Assembly: GCA_965215945.1 (NCBI GenBank) | Contig: CBDCFC010000026.1 | Coordinates: forward strand, 1-64,000 | Length of the DNA stretch: 64,000 bases | From: JAHEKD01 sp965215945 | GTDB lineage: Bacteria; Pseudomonadota; Gammaproteobacteria; Arenicellales; JAHEKD01 | Reading direction: 5' to 3' | Shown: positions 18,542 through 28,491 of the stretch, piece by piece | Layout of the letters: each line of letters begins with the position of its first letter | Position numbering within the stretch: position 1 is the first letter of the stretch | Notes under the pieces: generated by a model | The model's database searches: none | The model's input: the letters and a program-made list of their open reading frames with translations, nothing else | What the model was told of the DNA's origin: nothing | Position numbers and translations under genes: made by a program

Positions 18542-18604
18542 ATTAGAATCTATTTCAAAATTCGAAGGTTATTTATAAGCTTAAATGAGCATTTTGAATT
18601 GCTT

Positions 18605-19009
18605 CTAGTTATCACCTGTCCAAATAAACTCAACCCGTATTCCACCAGGCTCATAACACATCATATGTTTTCTGGGGCCTAAACCGACTAATTCTGGCGA
18701 AAATTCGATATTCACTCCATCAGATTTTTTTAACTTTTGATAGATATCATTGAGTTGGTTCTCCGACTCAACTTCTAATGCCAGGTGATGAAGGCCAATA
18801 TTCTTGCGTCGATCAAAACCTTGATTATCGAGCGAATAATCTACTTGCCATAAGGTTAATCTGACCACACCATCTGTAACTGAGGTACGAGGATAGGATT
18901 CATCATATCCAGATTCAGTCCAACCTAGCTGATCAACAAAAAATGAGGTAGTTTGTCTAAGGTCCCGGACGGCTAAACCGAGATGATTCATTCCCTTTGT
19001 AACTGCCAT
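18605..19009 (-). CDS. VOC-superfamily (glyoxalase-like) protein
   Basis: The 134 residues form one vicinal-oxygen-chelate module pair: MNHLGLAVRDLRQTTSFF supplies the first metal His, IGLHHLALEVESENQL the second, and PGGIRVEFIW the Glu near the C-terminus. Members include glyoxalases, epimerases, dioxygenases and antibiotic-binding proteins, so the reaction is not assigned. It is the last gene of a minus-strand run with the two large flavoproteins, which suggests a role in the same pathway. Confidence 0.8.
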   Translation of the reverse strand: MAVTKGMNHLGLAVRDLRQTTSFFVDQLGWTESGYDESYPRTSVTDGVVRLTLWQVDYSLDNQGFDRRKNIGLHHLALEVESENQLNDIYQKLKKSDGVNIEFSPELVGLGPRKHMMCYEPGGIRVEFIWTGDN

Positions 19010-19067
19010 ATTCCATATCCCAGTTTTTTGAACTTTTGCGGATTATAACCACCAGTTTGATATTAGT

Positions 19068-21485
19068 TTAAGCTTTCATCCTCGAATTATTTGGATCATA
19101 CGGAGCTTTGCTTAGAATTCTGGCATTCACCTTGGTGTCCAAAATAGAAATCCTGAACGTTTCGTCCATGCCGACTGGTTGACTGAAATAAGCCAAGGCC
19201 AAAGGTCTTTGCACTCTATGTCCATACGAGCCTGATGTAACAATGCCCACTGGTTCATTATTAGAAAGTATCGTATGCATATAGAACGGATCATTAGGCT
19301 GCTCATCCAGCTCTAACAAATGCATTTGCCAGGCATCAACGGCATTGGATCGGGCTAACAGTACGTCTTTGCCAATAAACCCTCTATTATCAGTTTTCAC
19401 CAGAAATTTAAGGCCAGCCTCAATAGGTGTGCGCTCAATGGTTAAATCACTGCCCCAAGCCCGATAACCCTTTTCCAGGCGCATACTGTTCATGGCAAAT
19501 GCACCAAACAAACCAACCTCAAATTCCTGACCGGCTTGGTAAAGGGTATTAAATAATTCCAGTTGATGTTCAAATTTATGATGCAATTCCCACCCTAATT
19601 CTCCCACATACGAAACGCGCAATGCAATCACATCAATCCCAGCGACTTTAATTTGCTGAGCCGACAACCACGGGAAAGCCGCATTGGACAAATCAGCATC
19701 AGTCCGCTTTGATAATAATTCCCGAGACATCGGACCCATAACTGCCAAAACGCCTTGATCACTAGTAATATTGTTTATCACGACATCAAAACCATGACTT
19801 CGATCTCGCAACAGATCTTCGTCCATTCGATTAGCAACCGCTGCACTGACCAGATAATAATGCTGGTCTGATAATCGAGTCACGCTGAATTCACTGATGA
19901 CTCCGTCATTTGGCGTAAGCGCATGAGTCAATACAATCGATCCATCCCTTTGCGGTGCAGCATTTGCACCAAGATTGTCAATGAATTTTGTAGCATCTTG
20001 ACCCTTAACTTCAAACTTGGAAAACACACTGACATCGGCTATGCCCACTCGTTCTTGCACTATTCGACACTCATTACTCACTGCCTCAAACCAGTTGCTG
20101 CGCTGAAAACTTAAAACACTCTCGGGATGTTCGCCCTTAACAGCAAACCAGTTGGGGCGCTCCCAACCATAGACGCTGCCAAATACAGCTCCTTTTTCTT
20201 TAAGGGTTTGGTAAATAGGGTTAGTGAGTTTAGGCCGCCCCGCCGGGCGTTCTTCATAAGGATAATGAATACCGAATTGTGCAGCAAAACATTCAACGGC
20301 CTTACTGACACGATAATCACGATCAGCATAACCACCAAAGCGACGTGAATCAATCGCTAGGGCATCCATGGGCGGCTCACCATTGACTATCCACTCGGCC
20401 AAAAACCAGCCCGAACCGCCGCCTTCCATCACCCCCATACTGGAGCCGGTCAATAACCAGGCATTAGTCAGATTAAAAGCCGGGCCGATTAATGGATTAG
20501 CATCCGGTGTAAAGGTGATCGGGCCGTTAATAATGTCTTTGATACCTGCCGTCGCTGAAGCGGGTACACGTTGCATGGCACAGGCAACTATATCTTCAAT
20601 CGCATCAAGGTTTGGTGGCAATAACTCCATACCAAATTCTTCAGGCACACCATCTATAGCCCAGGGATGACCATCAGGCTCATAGGGACCAATGATCAAA
20701 CCATCTCGTTCCTGACGCAAATACCAACTTTCATCCGGATCACGGATCATGGGCAACTCACTGTCCAGCTGTGCGAACTCCTCCACCCTGTCGGTAACCA
20801 GATATTGATGCAGCATTGGCACAACTGGTAAATCCACACCCATCATGGTACCTATCTCTCGACACCAGGTCCCAGCCGCATTGACGACATGCTCACAGCG
20901 AATCGATCCCTTAAGCGTATCAACCAGCCACTCACCTGATGTGATTTGCTCAATAGCATTTACTTGATTATGGCGATAAATTTCAGCACCACCATTGCGT
21001 GCACCTTGAGCCATTGCATGGGTGGCCTGTGACGGATCAACATAACCATCCAGTGGTTCATATATGGCTCCGATTAGTTCACTGGTATTTGCAAGTGGAT
21101 AGACTTGTTTTAATTCCGTTGGACTAAGAATATGAAAATCATAGCCGGCAAACTTGCCTATTCCCTGCACATGCTTGAATTCATCCAATCGATCTTTGTA
21201 TCGAGTAACTCTCAACGCTCCACATTGATGAAAGCTCACTGGCTGACCAGTTTCCTGTTCCAGGATGCCGTTATACAGGCGAACACTATGTGCACGCAGG
21301 TTCATCACTGTTATGTTGTGAGCATAATGCGTACACAAACCTGCGGCATGCCAGGTAGAGCCAGCGGTCAGTTCATTTTTTTCTACCAAAACCACATCAT
21401 CCCAACCATGTTTGGTCAGATGGTAAAGCAGTGATACCCCCATGGCGCCACCACCAATCACAACAACTCGAGCTTGATCACGCAA
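19068..21485 (-). CDS. Dimethylglycine/sarcosine dehydrogenase-like flavoprotein (paralogue 1)
   Basis: An 805-residue enzyme with three parts. The N-terminal DAO-type FAD domain has VVVIGGGAMGVSLLYHLTKH and GSTWHAAGLCTHY, where the His is the covalent FAD site in DMGDH and sarcosine dehydrogenase. An FAO_M-like middle follows, then a GcvT-like tetrahydrofolate domain from about residue 430 (MNSMRLEKGYRAWGSDLT). Known relatives remove N-methyl groups from dimethylglycine or sarcosine as methylene-THF or formaldehyde. The exact substrate is unclear. A paralogue lies 4 bases upstream on the same strand. Confidence 0.88.
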   Translation of the reverse strand: MRDQARVVVIGGGAMGVSLLYHLTKHGWDDVVLVEKNELTAGSTWHAAGLCTHYAHNITVMNLRAHSVRLYNGILEQETGQPVSFHQCGALRVTRYKDRLDEFKHVQGIGKFAGYDFHILSPTELKQVYPLANTSELIGAIYEPLDGYVDPSQATHAMAQGARNGGAEIYRHNQVNAIEQITSGEWLVDTLKGSIRCEHVVNAAGTWCREIGTMMGVDLPVVPMLHQYLVTDRVEEFAQLDSELPMIRDPDESWYLRQERDGLIIGPYEPDGHPWAIDGVPEEFGMELLPPNLDAIEDIVACAMQRVPASATAGIKDIINGPITFTPDANPLIGPAFNLTNAWLLTGSSMGVMEGGGSGWFLAEWIVNGEPPMDALAIDSRRFGGYADRDYRVSKAVECFAAQFGIHYPYEERPAGRPKLTNPIYQTLKEKGAVFGSVYGWERPNWFAVKGEHPESVLSFQRSNWFEAVSNECRIVQERVGIADVSVFSKFEVKGQDATKFIDNLGANAAPQRDGSIVLTHALTPNDGVISEFSVTRLSDQHYYLVSAAVANRMDEDLLRDRSHGFDVVINNITSDQGVLAVMGPMSRELLSKRTDADLSNAAFPWLSAQQIKVAGIDVIALRVSYVGELGWELHHKFEHQLELFNTLYQAGQEFEVGLFGAFAMNSMRLEKGYRAWGSDLTIERTPIEAGLKFLVKTDNRGFIGKDVLLARSNAVDAWQMHLLELDEQPNDPFYMHTILSNNEPVGIVTSGSYGHRVQRPLALAYFSQPVGMDETFRISILDTKVNARILSKAPYDPNNSRMKA

Positions 21486-21489
21486 TGGC

Positions 21490-23922
21490 TTAACCCCTTA
21501 ATCTGACGTTTTTCGGATCGTAGGCCGGCTGCGACAACACTTTTAAGCTAAACCGCTCACCTGCCACTTCAATTTCATACAGCTGATCTAACAAATCCTG
21601 TTTTGAGCAGTCTTTAGCATTAACATATGCATTGCATAACGCCAAATCAGTTCGAAAACCTAAACCGCCTGAAGTAGTCCGGCCAACAATTTTACTGTCA
21701 GAGTAAATCGGTTCATCATGCAATAGCAAAGGTGAAGAATCCGTAACCATAAACTGAATCAAATAACTTGAAAGCCCCTGTTTTTGTTGTCCAAGCAAAG
21801 CCTGTTTGCCGATAAATTTCTGCTTGAAGTCGATACTGAAATCCAAACCTGCCTGCAACGGGCTATCATCCGGCCCAATGTCGTGCCCCCAATGCATATA
21901 GCCTTTTTCCAACCGGCAACTATCCACACAAAAATGTCCGACAAAACCAAGCCGGTATTGTTGACCATGACTGATTAATAATTCGAATACTTTTGAAGCC
22001 TTATTGTTCTCAATATAAAGTTCCCAGCCGAGTTCTCCAACAAAACTGATGCGGGTGGCACGAACTTCGATACCCCCCAACCTGATTAGTTTTGATCTGG
22101 CAAATGGAAATGCTGATCTTGATAAATCTGCATCAGTTAATGATTGTAGTAATTCTCTTGAATAAGGTCCCATCACCCCCAGAACGGCTAAGTCAAATGT
22201 GCAATCCTCAATATTTACATCATATTGTTTCGCTAACTGCTGTAAGCGGGTTAAATCTTTAACTCGTGTGGCAGCACCACTGACCAAAAAAAATTCATCT
22301 ACCGAAATGCGGGTGACTGTATGTTCGGACTCGATGCCGCCGCGTTCATTTAACATTGTTGTGTAAACAACTCTCCCAGGTTCAACATTAATAGTATTGC
22401 TACACAAGTGCTGAAGGAAATTAATCGAATCTCTGCCCCACACCTTGATTTTAGTAAACGGCGACAGCTCAATCAGCCCGACATGGCTTTTCAAAGTTTC
22501 AGCCTCCCTGCGAGCACAGGACCACCAGCTCTGCTCGCTATAGCTATACTGCTGTTCGGTTTCTTGCTTAGTTTGAGCAAAATAAAATGGCCGTTCCCAA
22601 ATCCCGCTGGCACCAAAAACGGCCCCCTGCTGCTCAAATAAACTATGCAAAGGTGATTGTTTTAAATTACGGCCCGTTTTCTTCTGCTTATAAGGCCAGT
22701 GCATATCAAACTGGCTATGAACCGATTCCTGCATACGTGCATTCAAGAATTCATCAGTCGATGCCTCAGGTTCATAACGCTGTATATCCACCTCCCATAA
22801 ATCCATGGGCGGACAATCTTGTTGAATCCAGTCAGCCATTACTTTCCCAACCCCAGCCGAGGACATGATGCCAATTGAATTAAATCCGGCTGCAATGAAA
22901 TAATTATCCAACTCAGCGACTTTGCCCATCAACTGACTGGTGTCGGGGGTAAAACTTTCCGGTCCGTTCATGAAGTGCTGAATACCAATTTCTTCAAGTA
23001 CTGGAATTCGAGCCATCGCCGATTCAATCATGGGAGCAATATGATCCCAATCTTCGTCAAACATTAAATAAGCGCCGTCCGCACCGTTACCGGCTGGATT
23101 CCAGGTCTTGGCATTGGCTTCAAAACCACCAATCACCAGCTTGCCATTATCACCCTTGATATAAATTTCTGCATCCAGATCACGCAAAATCGGACACGGA
23201 TTGGGTAAACCCTGAACCGGTTCTGTGACGACATACATGTGTTCACAAACTGCCAACGGCAACCGTAAATCGGCAAGCTTGCCAAACTCCCTGGCCCAGG
23301 CTCCACAAGCGTTTACCAAAACCTCGCAATTAATTCTTTCTCCACCATCAATCAAAACCGACTTGACGTTGCCATTGTGTATTTGTACATCAGTGACTTT
23401 GGCATTTTCAATAATCCTAACACCATGTGCTTTTGCACCTTTAGCATAAGCCATACATAAATCCACTGGATTCACCTGTGCATCCTGTTCAACCCACAGA
23501 GCCCCGGTCAAGCCATCAACATTTAGCAACGGGTAACGCTCCTGAATCTGATCAGGATTTAGAATAGTTGTATCAATTTGATTCATGTCGCCCATGGCAG
23601 CAATACGCTTGAGTTCAGTCAAACGTGCTTGTGTCTGTGCTAGCCAAAAACCGCCTGTTTGGGCATATCCAGTGGCTTGAGAAGTTTCCGATTCAAGTTC
23701 AACAAACAGTTCTGTCGCATACTTGGCCAGTTTGGTCAGATTCATACTGGCCCGCAACGGCCCAACAATACCTGCCGCATGCCATGAGGTGCCACTGGTC
23801 AGTTCATTACGTTCAAGCAATAAAACATCTTCAATACCTAATTTAGCTAAATGATAGGCAATGCTTAAACCGATAGCGCCGCCGCCGACAATAATGATTT
23901 TTGCTGATTCAGGAATATTCAT
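21490..23922 (-). CDS. Dimethylglycine/sarcosine dehydrogenase-like flavoprotein (paralogue 2)
   Basis: 810 residues with the same FAD, FAO_M and GcvT architecture as its neighbour. KIIIVGGGAIGLSIAYHLAK is the dinucleotide loop, GTSWHAAGIVGPLR holds the FAD-linking His, and VDSCRLEKGYMHWGHDIG is the THF-domain signature. The two differ widely along their length, so they are old paralogues rather than a fresh duplication. They could act in sequence, for example on di- and mono-methylated amines, or form a heteromer. A repeat-filled gap separates this gene from the MttB-like gene upstream. Confidence 0.88.
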   Translation of the reverse strand: MNIPESAKIIIVGGGAIGLSIAYHLAKLGIEDVLLLERNELTSGTSWHAAGIVGPLRASMNLTKLAKYATELFVELESETSQATGYAQTGGFWLAQTQARLTELKRIAAMGDMNQIDTTILNPDQIQERYPLLNVDGLTGALWVEQDAQVNPVDLCMAYAKGAKAHGVRIIENAKVTDVQIHNGNVKSVLIDGGERINCEVLVNACGAWAREFGKLADLRLPLAVCEHMYVVTEPVQGLPNPCPILRDLDAEIYIKGDNGKLVIGGFEANAKTWNPAGNGADGAYLMFDEDWDHIAPMIESAMARIPVLEEIGIQHFMNGPESFTPDTSQLMGKVAELDNYFIAAGFNSIGIMSSAGVGKVMADWIQQDCPPMDLWEVDIQRYEPEASTDEFLNARMQESVHSQFDMHWPYKQKKTGRNLKQSPLHSLFEQQGAVFGASGIWERPFYFAQTKQETEQQYSYSEQSWWSCARREAETLKSHVGLIELSPFTKIKVWGRDSINFLQHLCSNTINVEPGRVVYTTMLNERGGIESEHTVTRISVDEFFLVSGAATRVKDLTRLQQLAKQYDVNIEDCTFDLAVLGVMGPYSRELLQSLTDADLSRSAFPFARSKLIRLGGIEVRATRISFVGELGWELYIENNKASKVFELLISHGQQYRLGFVGHFCVDSCRLEKGYMHWGHDIGPDDSPLQAGLDFSIDFKQKFIGKQALLGQQKQGLSSYLIQFMVTDSSPLLLHDEPIYSDSKIVGRTTSGGLGFRTDLALCNAYVNAKDCSKQDLLDQLYEIEVAGERFSLKVLSQPAYDPKNVRLRG

Positions 23923-23927
23923 TACTT

Positions 23928-24182
23928 GTCATCCTGAGGAGCCCGCAGCAGGGATAAACTACGCGGCATGAGGATCTCCTAATCGCTGTTCGAGCGTTAA
24001 AAGAAATCATTGCTTTGATTGTTGTGGTAGTAAATCCATGGAGACCCCGGCATAAAGCCGGGGAACGCAGATCCCGCGACAAGCGCGGGAAAAGTTGCCC
24101 TAATTTGTTCTGGAAACTAAAGTGCGAGTTTAATTCCCCGGCTACCGGATCTAGTCCGGCACAAACTTTGTTCCGGAGTCTT
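23928..24182. repeat. Cluster of REP-like GC-rich palindromes
   Basis: This gap holds several inverted repeats. CCCCGGC and GCCGGGG lie at 24045-24063, TCCCGCG and CGCGGGA at 24072-24090, and CCGGA-TCTAG-TCCGG at 24145-24159. The ends read GTCATCCTGAGGAG and TTGTTCCGGAGTC. Related units occur elsewhere in the window (27272, 42087, 43223, 46870, 47240, 49288, 51314). Minus-strand translation of the stretch is low-complexity and not a credible gene. Confidence 0.8.
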
Positions 24183-24201
24183 TTTAAAATGGACTGCTGC
24201 A

Positions 24202-25737
24202 TCAATAATTCCGATCCGGCATACTGGCCTTGCGCTTGGCAACATACTCTTCCAGTTCTTCCCGGATAGCCGCATCAATGGGTGGTTGCTCATATTCTTC
24301 CAGCAATTGTTTCCAGCGTTTATTAGCTCGAGTTGTCAGATCAAGGCTTCCGTCAGCTTCCCATTGTTCAAAAGAGTTATTGTCAGCAATTGGCGACATA
24401 TAAAAAGCTGACTGGAAATTTTGCATAGTATGTTGAGAAGACAGAAAATGATCGCCTGGTCCTACTTCAAAAATAGCATCCATAGCCTGGGCGTTTTCAG
24501 ATAAATCAATACCCTCGGCAAAGGCAATCAACTTACCGCATAAATCCGCATCTATGACTGATTTCTCAAACCCGGAACATAATCCACCTTCCAGCCAGCC
24601 ACAGGCATGATTGATAAAATTTGCTCCTGCCAGCAAAGCCATGGTCAAACCAAAGGCAGCTTCCTGTTGCGCCTGCGCATCTGGAATTTTCGAAGCTGTC
24701 AGCGCTCCTACTGTATGAAATGGGACACCTAAGCGCCTAGCCAGTTGACCGGCTGCCAAAACCATTTTGCCTCCTTCCGGATTACCAAAAGTCGGCGCTC
24801 CGGATTGCATGGATATAGCCGTGGCAAAACTACCCATCAGACAAGGCGTACCCGGATTGATTAATTGTGTTAATGCACAAACCGCCATGGCTTCAGCCAA
24901 TAATTGCGCCAACGTTCCAGCTTCAGTGCAGGGACTCATTGCCCCCGCCAATGTCCACGGGGTACAGGCGACTGCCTGATTATTGCGGGCATAAACTTTC
25001 AAGGAACCGGACATGGCGTTGTCCAACACCAGCGGCGCATTAGTATTACTCACTGCATACAATACTGTATTATTTGTAACAAATTCCTCGCCAAACAGGA
25101 TTTTGACCATGGCAACAGAATCTTCCGCGCGCTCAGCTCCAATCAATCCTCCAAAGAACGGCCGATCACTATAAATCATGTGACCTAATAACATATCCAG
25201 ATGCCGTTTGTTGACCGGCACATCAATAGGCTCACAAACTATGCCGCTTGAATGATGCAGGCTTGGCAACATCTGGTGGAGTTTGACCAGATTGAGAAAG
25301 TCTTCCAGGGTGGCATAACGACGGCCACTATCCATGTCATAAACAAATGCCGGACCATAAACAGGGCTTAAAACGGTATTGCTTTCTCCAATTCTGACTG
25401 TATTTTCAGGATTACGTGCATGCTGGGTATAAACTCTGGGTGCAGTCGCTTGAATGATTTGCCGACACATACCGGGTTCGAATCGTACTAATTCCCCTTT
25501 CACGTCGGCTCCAGCTTGTTGGAAAATTTCTAAAATCTCTGGATCATCACGAAATTCCATTCCAACATCGCGTAAAATTTTGTCCGCATTTTCCTCAATC
25601 AGACTTAATCCTTCTTCATTCAGAATATCGAAAGTGCCAATCTTTCGTTGTATATAAGGCACGCGATCACTAACGCTTTGCTGCCGCTCGGCTTGTCTTT
25701 TGCGGCGTCCGCCTGATCTGCCTGATTGTTGAGTCAT
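24202..25737 (-). CDS. MttB-family (trimethylamine methyltransferase-like) protein
   Basis: At 511 residues this belongs to the MttB superfamily. RVYTQHARNPENTVRIG, DFLNLVKLHQMLPSLHHSSG and NPGTPCLMGSFATAISMQSG match the TIM-barrel methyltransferases. No in-frame TAG interrupts the gene, so it is a non-pyrrolysine member, like the glycine betaine or proline betaine methyltransferases. These pass a methyl group to a corrinoid protein. No corrinoid protein or reactivase gene is seen nearby. An Arg-rich tail precedes the domain (residues 5-18). Adjacent flavoproteins support a methylated-amine pathway. Confidence 0.85.
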   Translation of the reverse strand: MTQQSGRSGGRRKRQAERQQSVSDRVPYIQRKIGTFDILNEEGLSLIEENADKILRDVGMEFRDDPEILEIFQQAGADVKGELVRFEPGMCRQIIQATAPRVYTQHARNPENTVRIGESNTVLSPVYGPAFVYDMDSGRRYATLEDFLNLVKLHQMLPSLHHSSGIVCEPIDVPVNKRHLDMLLGHMIYSDRPFFGGLIGAERAEDSVAMVKILFGEEFVTNNTVLYAVSNTNAPLVLDNAMSGSLKVYARNNQAVACTPWTLAGAMSPCTEAGTLAQLLAEAMAVCALTQLINPGTPCLMGSFATAISMQSGAPTFGNPEGGKMVLAAGQLARRLGVPFHTVGALTASKIPDAQAQQEAAFGLTMALLAGANFINHACGWLEGGLCSGFEKSVIDADLCGKLIAFAEGIDLSENAQAMDAIFEVGPGDHFLSSQHTMQNFQSAFYMSPIADNNSFEQWEADGSLDLTTRANKRWKQLLEEYEQPPIDAAIREELEEYVAKRKASMPDRNY

Positions 25738-25916
25738 GGTTGCACTTCCTCTAATACACTGTCTATTTTACAAGTCACTTTGACCGGGGCAATGTAATGT
25801 TGACTATTATAAGTTGTTCTAATGTTTGGTATTAAATTAGCCACTATTCATTTTTTTATATTGCTTCAAAACCTAAATCTAGATAACGTTAGTTTGCTTT
25901 ATCCAGGTATTTAGAC
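25738..25916. promoter_or_regulatory. Divergent promoter region, MttB-like / aminotransferase
   Basis: These 179 bases separate two divergent genes and must contain both promoters. The stretch is AT-rich. I see no clear operator palindrome in it. Confidence 0.35.
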
Positions 25917-27248
25917 ATGCAATATGAATCCATTTATGATCGTGAATTTGAACTCGATGTCGATTGGAACACCGAAGCGATTGTAAGTCGTCGTGAGCGA
26001 TTTTATTCTGCCTCACAGCGAGCTTTTGTGCCTTACAAAGAACCACTGATTTTCAAACAGGGTCAGGATCAGTATCTGTGGGATGAAAAAGGCAACAAAT
26101 ATCTGGATTGCTTAAGTCAGAACCTGACTTGCAGTGTTGGCTACAACAACCCGCATGTAACCCAAGCCGTGCGCGATCAGGTTGCCAAACTACAGCATTG
26201 CACTACCATGTTCTTTCATCCTATTCCTGCGCATTTGGCTGAAGAACTCGCTGCAACGATGCCTGAAGGCGAGGATTGGGTGGTTCATTTTATGAATAGC
26301 GGCGCTGAAGCAATTGACATGGCTTTGTTACTGGCTAGAAGTTACACTGGTAATAATGACATTATCTCACTGGCAAACAGTTATCATGGCGCCACCTTTG
26401 GTGCACAATCAGTAACGGGAATTAGCGGTTTCAGACACAATGTAATGCTAATGCCAGGCATACAATTTGCACCAGTACCTGACCAATATCGCGGTATACA
26501 TGGTGAAGGGATTCAACCTTATCTTGATGATCTGGATCGAACCATTCATTACGGCACCTCGGGCAAACTGGCCGGTATGTTCATTGAGCCAATCCAGGGT
26601 TACGGTGGCATAGTCCCTATTCCTGGCGAATATATCAGTGGCGCTTTTGAACGGGTTCGTGCTGCCGGCGGCGTTTGTATTGTCGATGAAGTTCAGGCGG
26701 GCATTGGCAGAACGGGAGATCATATCTGGTCATTCGCCAGACATAATGTAGTCCCGGATATTGTGGTTATCGCAAAAGGCATTGGTAACGGCATCCCGTT
26801 AGCAGCGGTTATTGCCAAACGCGAAGTGGCCGAGTCCATGGCAACCAAATTTTATTTTCATACTTACGGTGCCAATCCAGTAGCCTGCGCAGCCGGACGC
26901 GCCGTTTTAAAAACTCTTGATGAATATCAGCTTGTTGCTAACGCAAAAAAAGTCGGCGCCGCATTATTAGAAGCACTACAACGACTAAAAACCAAATACG
27001 ATATCATTGGCGATGTACGTGGTAGAGGTCTAATGATGGCGGTAGAATTGGTTAAAAATCACGAAACCAAAGAACCAGCTACTGAAGAAATGGTGAGGCT
27101 ATTTGAATTAACCCGAAAACATGGATTGGTCGGCAGCAAATCGGGAGCTTATCGAAATGTGTTGCGAATTTGCCCACCGCTTTGTATCCAGATGGATGAT
27201 GTTGAATTTTTTGAAAACGCGATTAATAAGAGTTTTGAGGAGTTGTGA
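25917..27248 (+). CDS. Class-III PLP aminotransferase (AGXT2-like)
   Basis: 443 residues with the full class-III pattern: MNSGAEAIDMALLLAR, NSYHGATFGAQSVTG, VDEVQAGIGRTGDHIWSF, and VVIAKGIGNGIPLAAV with the PLP Lys. HTYGANPVACAAG follows. The closest named relatives are alanine-glyoxylate aminotransferase 2 and omega-amino-acid:pyruvate aminotransferases. It would transaminate an amino acid or amine, perhaps one released by the neighbouring demethylating enzymes. Orientation is opposite to those enzymes, with a shared intergenic promoter region. Confidence 0.88.
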   Translation: MQYESIYDREFELDVDWNTEAIVSRRERFYSASQRAFVPYKEPLIFKQGQDQYLWDEKGNKYLDCLSQNLTCSVGYNNPHVTQAVRDQVAKLQHCTTMFFHPIPAHLAEELAATMPEGEDWVVHFMNSGAEAIDMALLLARSYTGNNDIISLANSYHGATFGAQSVTGISGFRHNVMLMPGIQFAPVPDQYRGIHGEGIQPYLDDLDRTIHYGTSGKLAGMFIEPIQGYGGIVPIPGEYISGAFERVRAAGGVCIVDEVQAGIGRTGDHIWSFARHNVVPDIVVIAKGIGNGIPLAAVIAKREVAESMATKFYFHTYGANPVACAAGRAVLKTLDEYQLVANAKKVGAALLEALQRLKTKYDIIGDVRGRGLMMAVELVKNHETKEPATEEMVRLFELTRKHGLVGSKSGAYRNVLRICPPLCIQMDDVEFFENAINKSFEEL

Positions 27249-27271
27249 TACTGTAACGCAATGAAACTGTT

Positions 27272-27523
27272 AACGTCATTGCGAAGGAGAGAAACGACTG
27301 AAGCAATCCATGTGCTTTTATATAAAAACGAGGTCGCCACAGAGAAAAACTCTCTTTCAAGCGCATTTTATAATGGGTCTGTTGAACCTGTAATGCTTTT
27401 TATTGCCCGTTTGAACTTTCATGCTGAACAAAATAGTGCAAACTGAAAGAGCGGATGAGTTAGAAATGCCAGTGGATCGCCGCGCTACGCTTTTATGCCC
27501 GAATGGGTGCGCGATGACTGGAA
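27272..27523. repeat. Dispersed repeat fragments in a 334-base gap
   Basis: The gap between the aminotransferase and the first sulfotransferase gene holds no credible gene. CGTCATTGCGAAGGAG near 27274, with GAAGCAATCCATG downstream, and ATCGCCGCGCTACGC at 27476 with GCGCGATGACTGG at 27509 look like decayed copies of common short interspersed repeats. Confidence 0.55.
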
Positions 27524-27582
27524 ATCCTGAATTTACGATTGTATGCTTCTCTCTGAAAAGCATGGCGGACTAAGAAAAATAA

Positions 27583-28365
27583 ATGGTGTCTGAAATAACA
27601 GAACATCCTATTATATGTCTGTGGTGCCACCCACGGTCAATGTCAACAGCTATGGAACGGGTCATGCGCGAACGGGGTGACTTTGAATGCTTTCATGAGC
27701 CATTTATGTATGACTATTATGTTCATCGCAAACAAGCACATATGCCCCATTTCGATGTTGATCCCTCGCTGCCGGTCAGCTACCCGGAAATCAAAGCCAT
27801 GCTTCTGGAAAAAGCGAATCACTCTCCAGTATTCATCAAGGACATGAGCTACTATGTTGTGCCGCAGATGTTCGATGACGTGGACTTTGCAAGACGTATT
27901 ACACACAGTTTTTTAATCCGCAACCCCATGCATTCAATTCTTTCTTATTTCAAGCTGGATAATAACGTCTCACAGGAAGAAATTGGTCTGGAAGCGCAAT
28001 GGCGACATGTCGAGTGGTTAAAAAATGAGTTAAGCATTGATCCTATCATTCTGGTTGCTGAACAAATTCGAGAAAACACCGAAACAGTGATTAAAAAATA
28101 CTGGCAAACATTAGGTCTGGAAATCAAAAATGATGCGTTTAAGTGGAATACAGGAAAAGCTCCGGAGGATTGGCAACAAGTTTCCGGCTGGCATGGTAAT
28201 GTTTCACAGAGTAAAGGTATTCGTAAACCTAACAAAGAGAATGATTTGAAACGGCAACAGGAATTCCACAAACTTGCCGTGCAAAATCCCAAATTACAAA
28301 AATTCTTTAATCACCACCAACCATTTTACGAAAAATTAAAGTTATCCGCAGTTAACCGTTTTTAA
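27583..28365 (+). CDS. Sulfotransferase-like P-loop protein (copy 1)
   Basis: The 260-residue protein opens with WCHPRSMSTAMERVMRERG, the 5'-phosphosulfate loop of PAPS-dependent sulfotransferases, followed by FECFHEPF. SFLIRNPMHSILSYF is the 3'-phosphate-binding segment. Proteins of this size and form are often found beside amino acid and amine genes and their acceptors are unknown. A second copy lies at 31397 with the same start pattern. No adenylyl-sulfate kinase is in the window. Confidence 0.78.
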   Translation: MVSEITEHPIICLWCHPRSMSTAMERVMRERGDFECFHEPFMYDYYVHRKQAHMPHFDVDPSLPVSYPEIKAMLLEKANHSPVFIKDMSYYVVPQMFDDVDFARRITHSFLIRNPMHSILSYFKLDNNVSQEEIGLEAQWRHVEWLKNELSIDPIILVAEQIRENTETVIKKYWQTLGLEIKNDAFKWNTGKAPEDWQQVSGWHGNVSQSKGIRKPNKENDLKRQQEFHKLAVQNPKLQKFFNHHQPFYEKLKLSAVNRF

Positions 28366-28491
28366 TCAACCTAACTTGTTACTTCGTATCTGTATATTCA
28401 TTTTTTTAGAAAAATCAACATATAGTGGCTTCTTCACCAGCTTTTGGATGGTTTAGAATAGCAATATTCGCTAGATACGTAGAGAAACAGC

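Noticed and set aside
23909..24205. 98-codon minus-strand frame between the flavoprotein and MttB-like genes
   Set aside because: It is made entirely of REP-like palindromes and has no family-like sequence.
25470..25500. GGGTTCGAATCG resembling a tRNA T-arm
   Set aside because: It lies inside the conserved MttB-like coding sequence and no cloverleaf can be drawn around it.
24202..25737. Pyrrolysine-containing MttB
   Set aside because: No internal in-frame TAG is present, and no pyl genes lie nearby.
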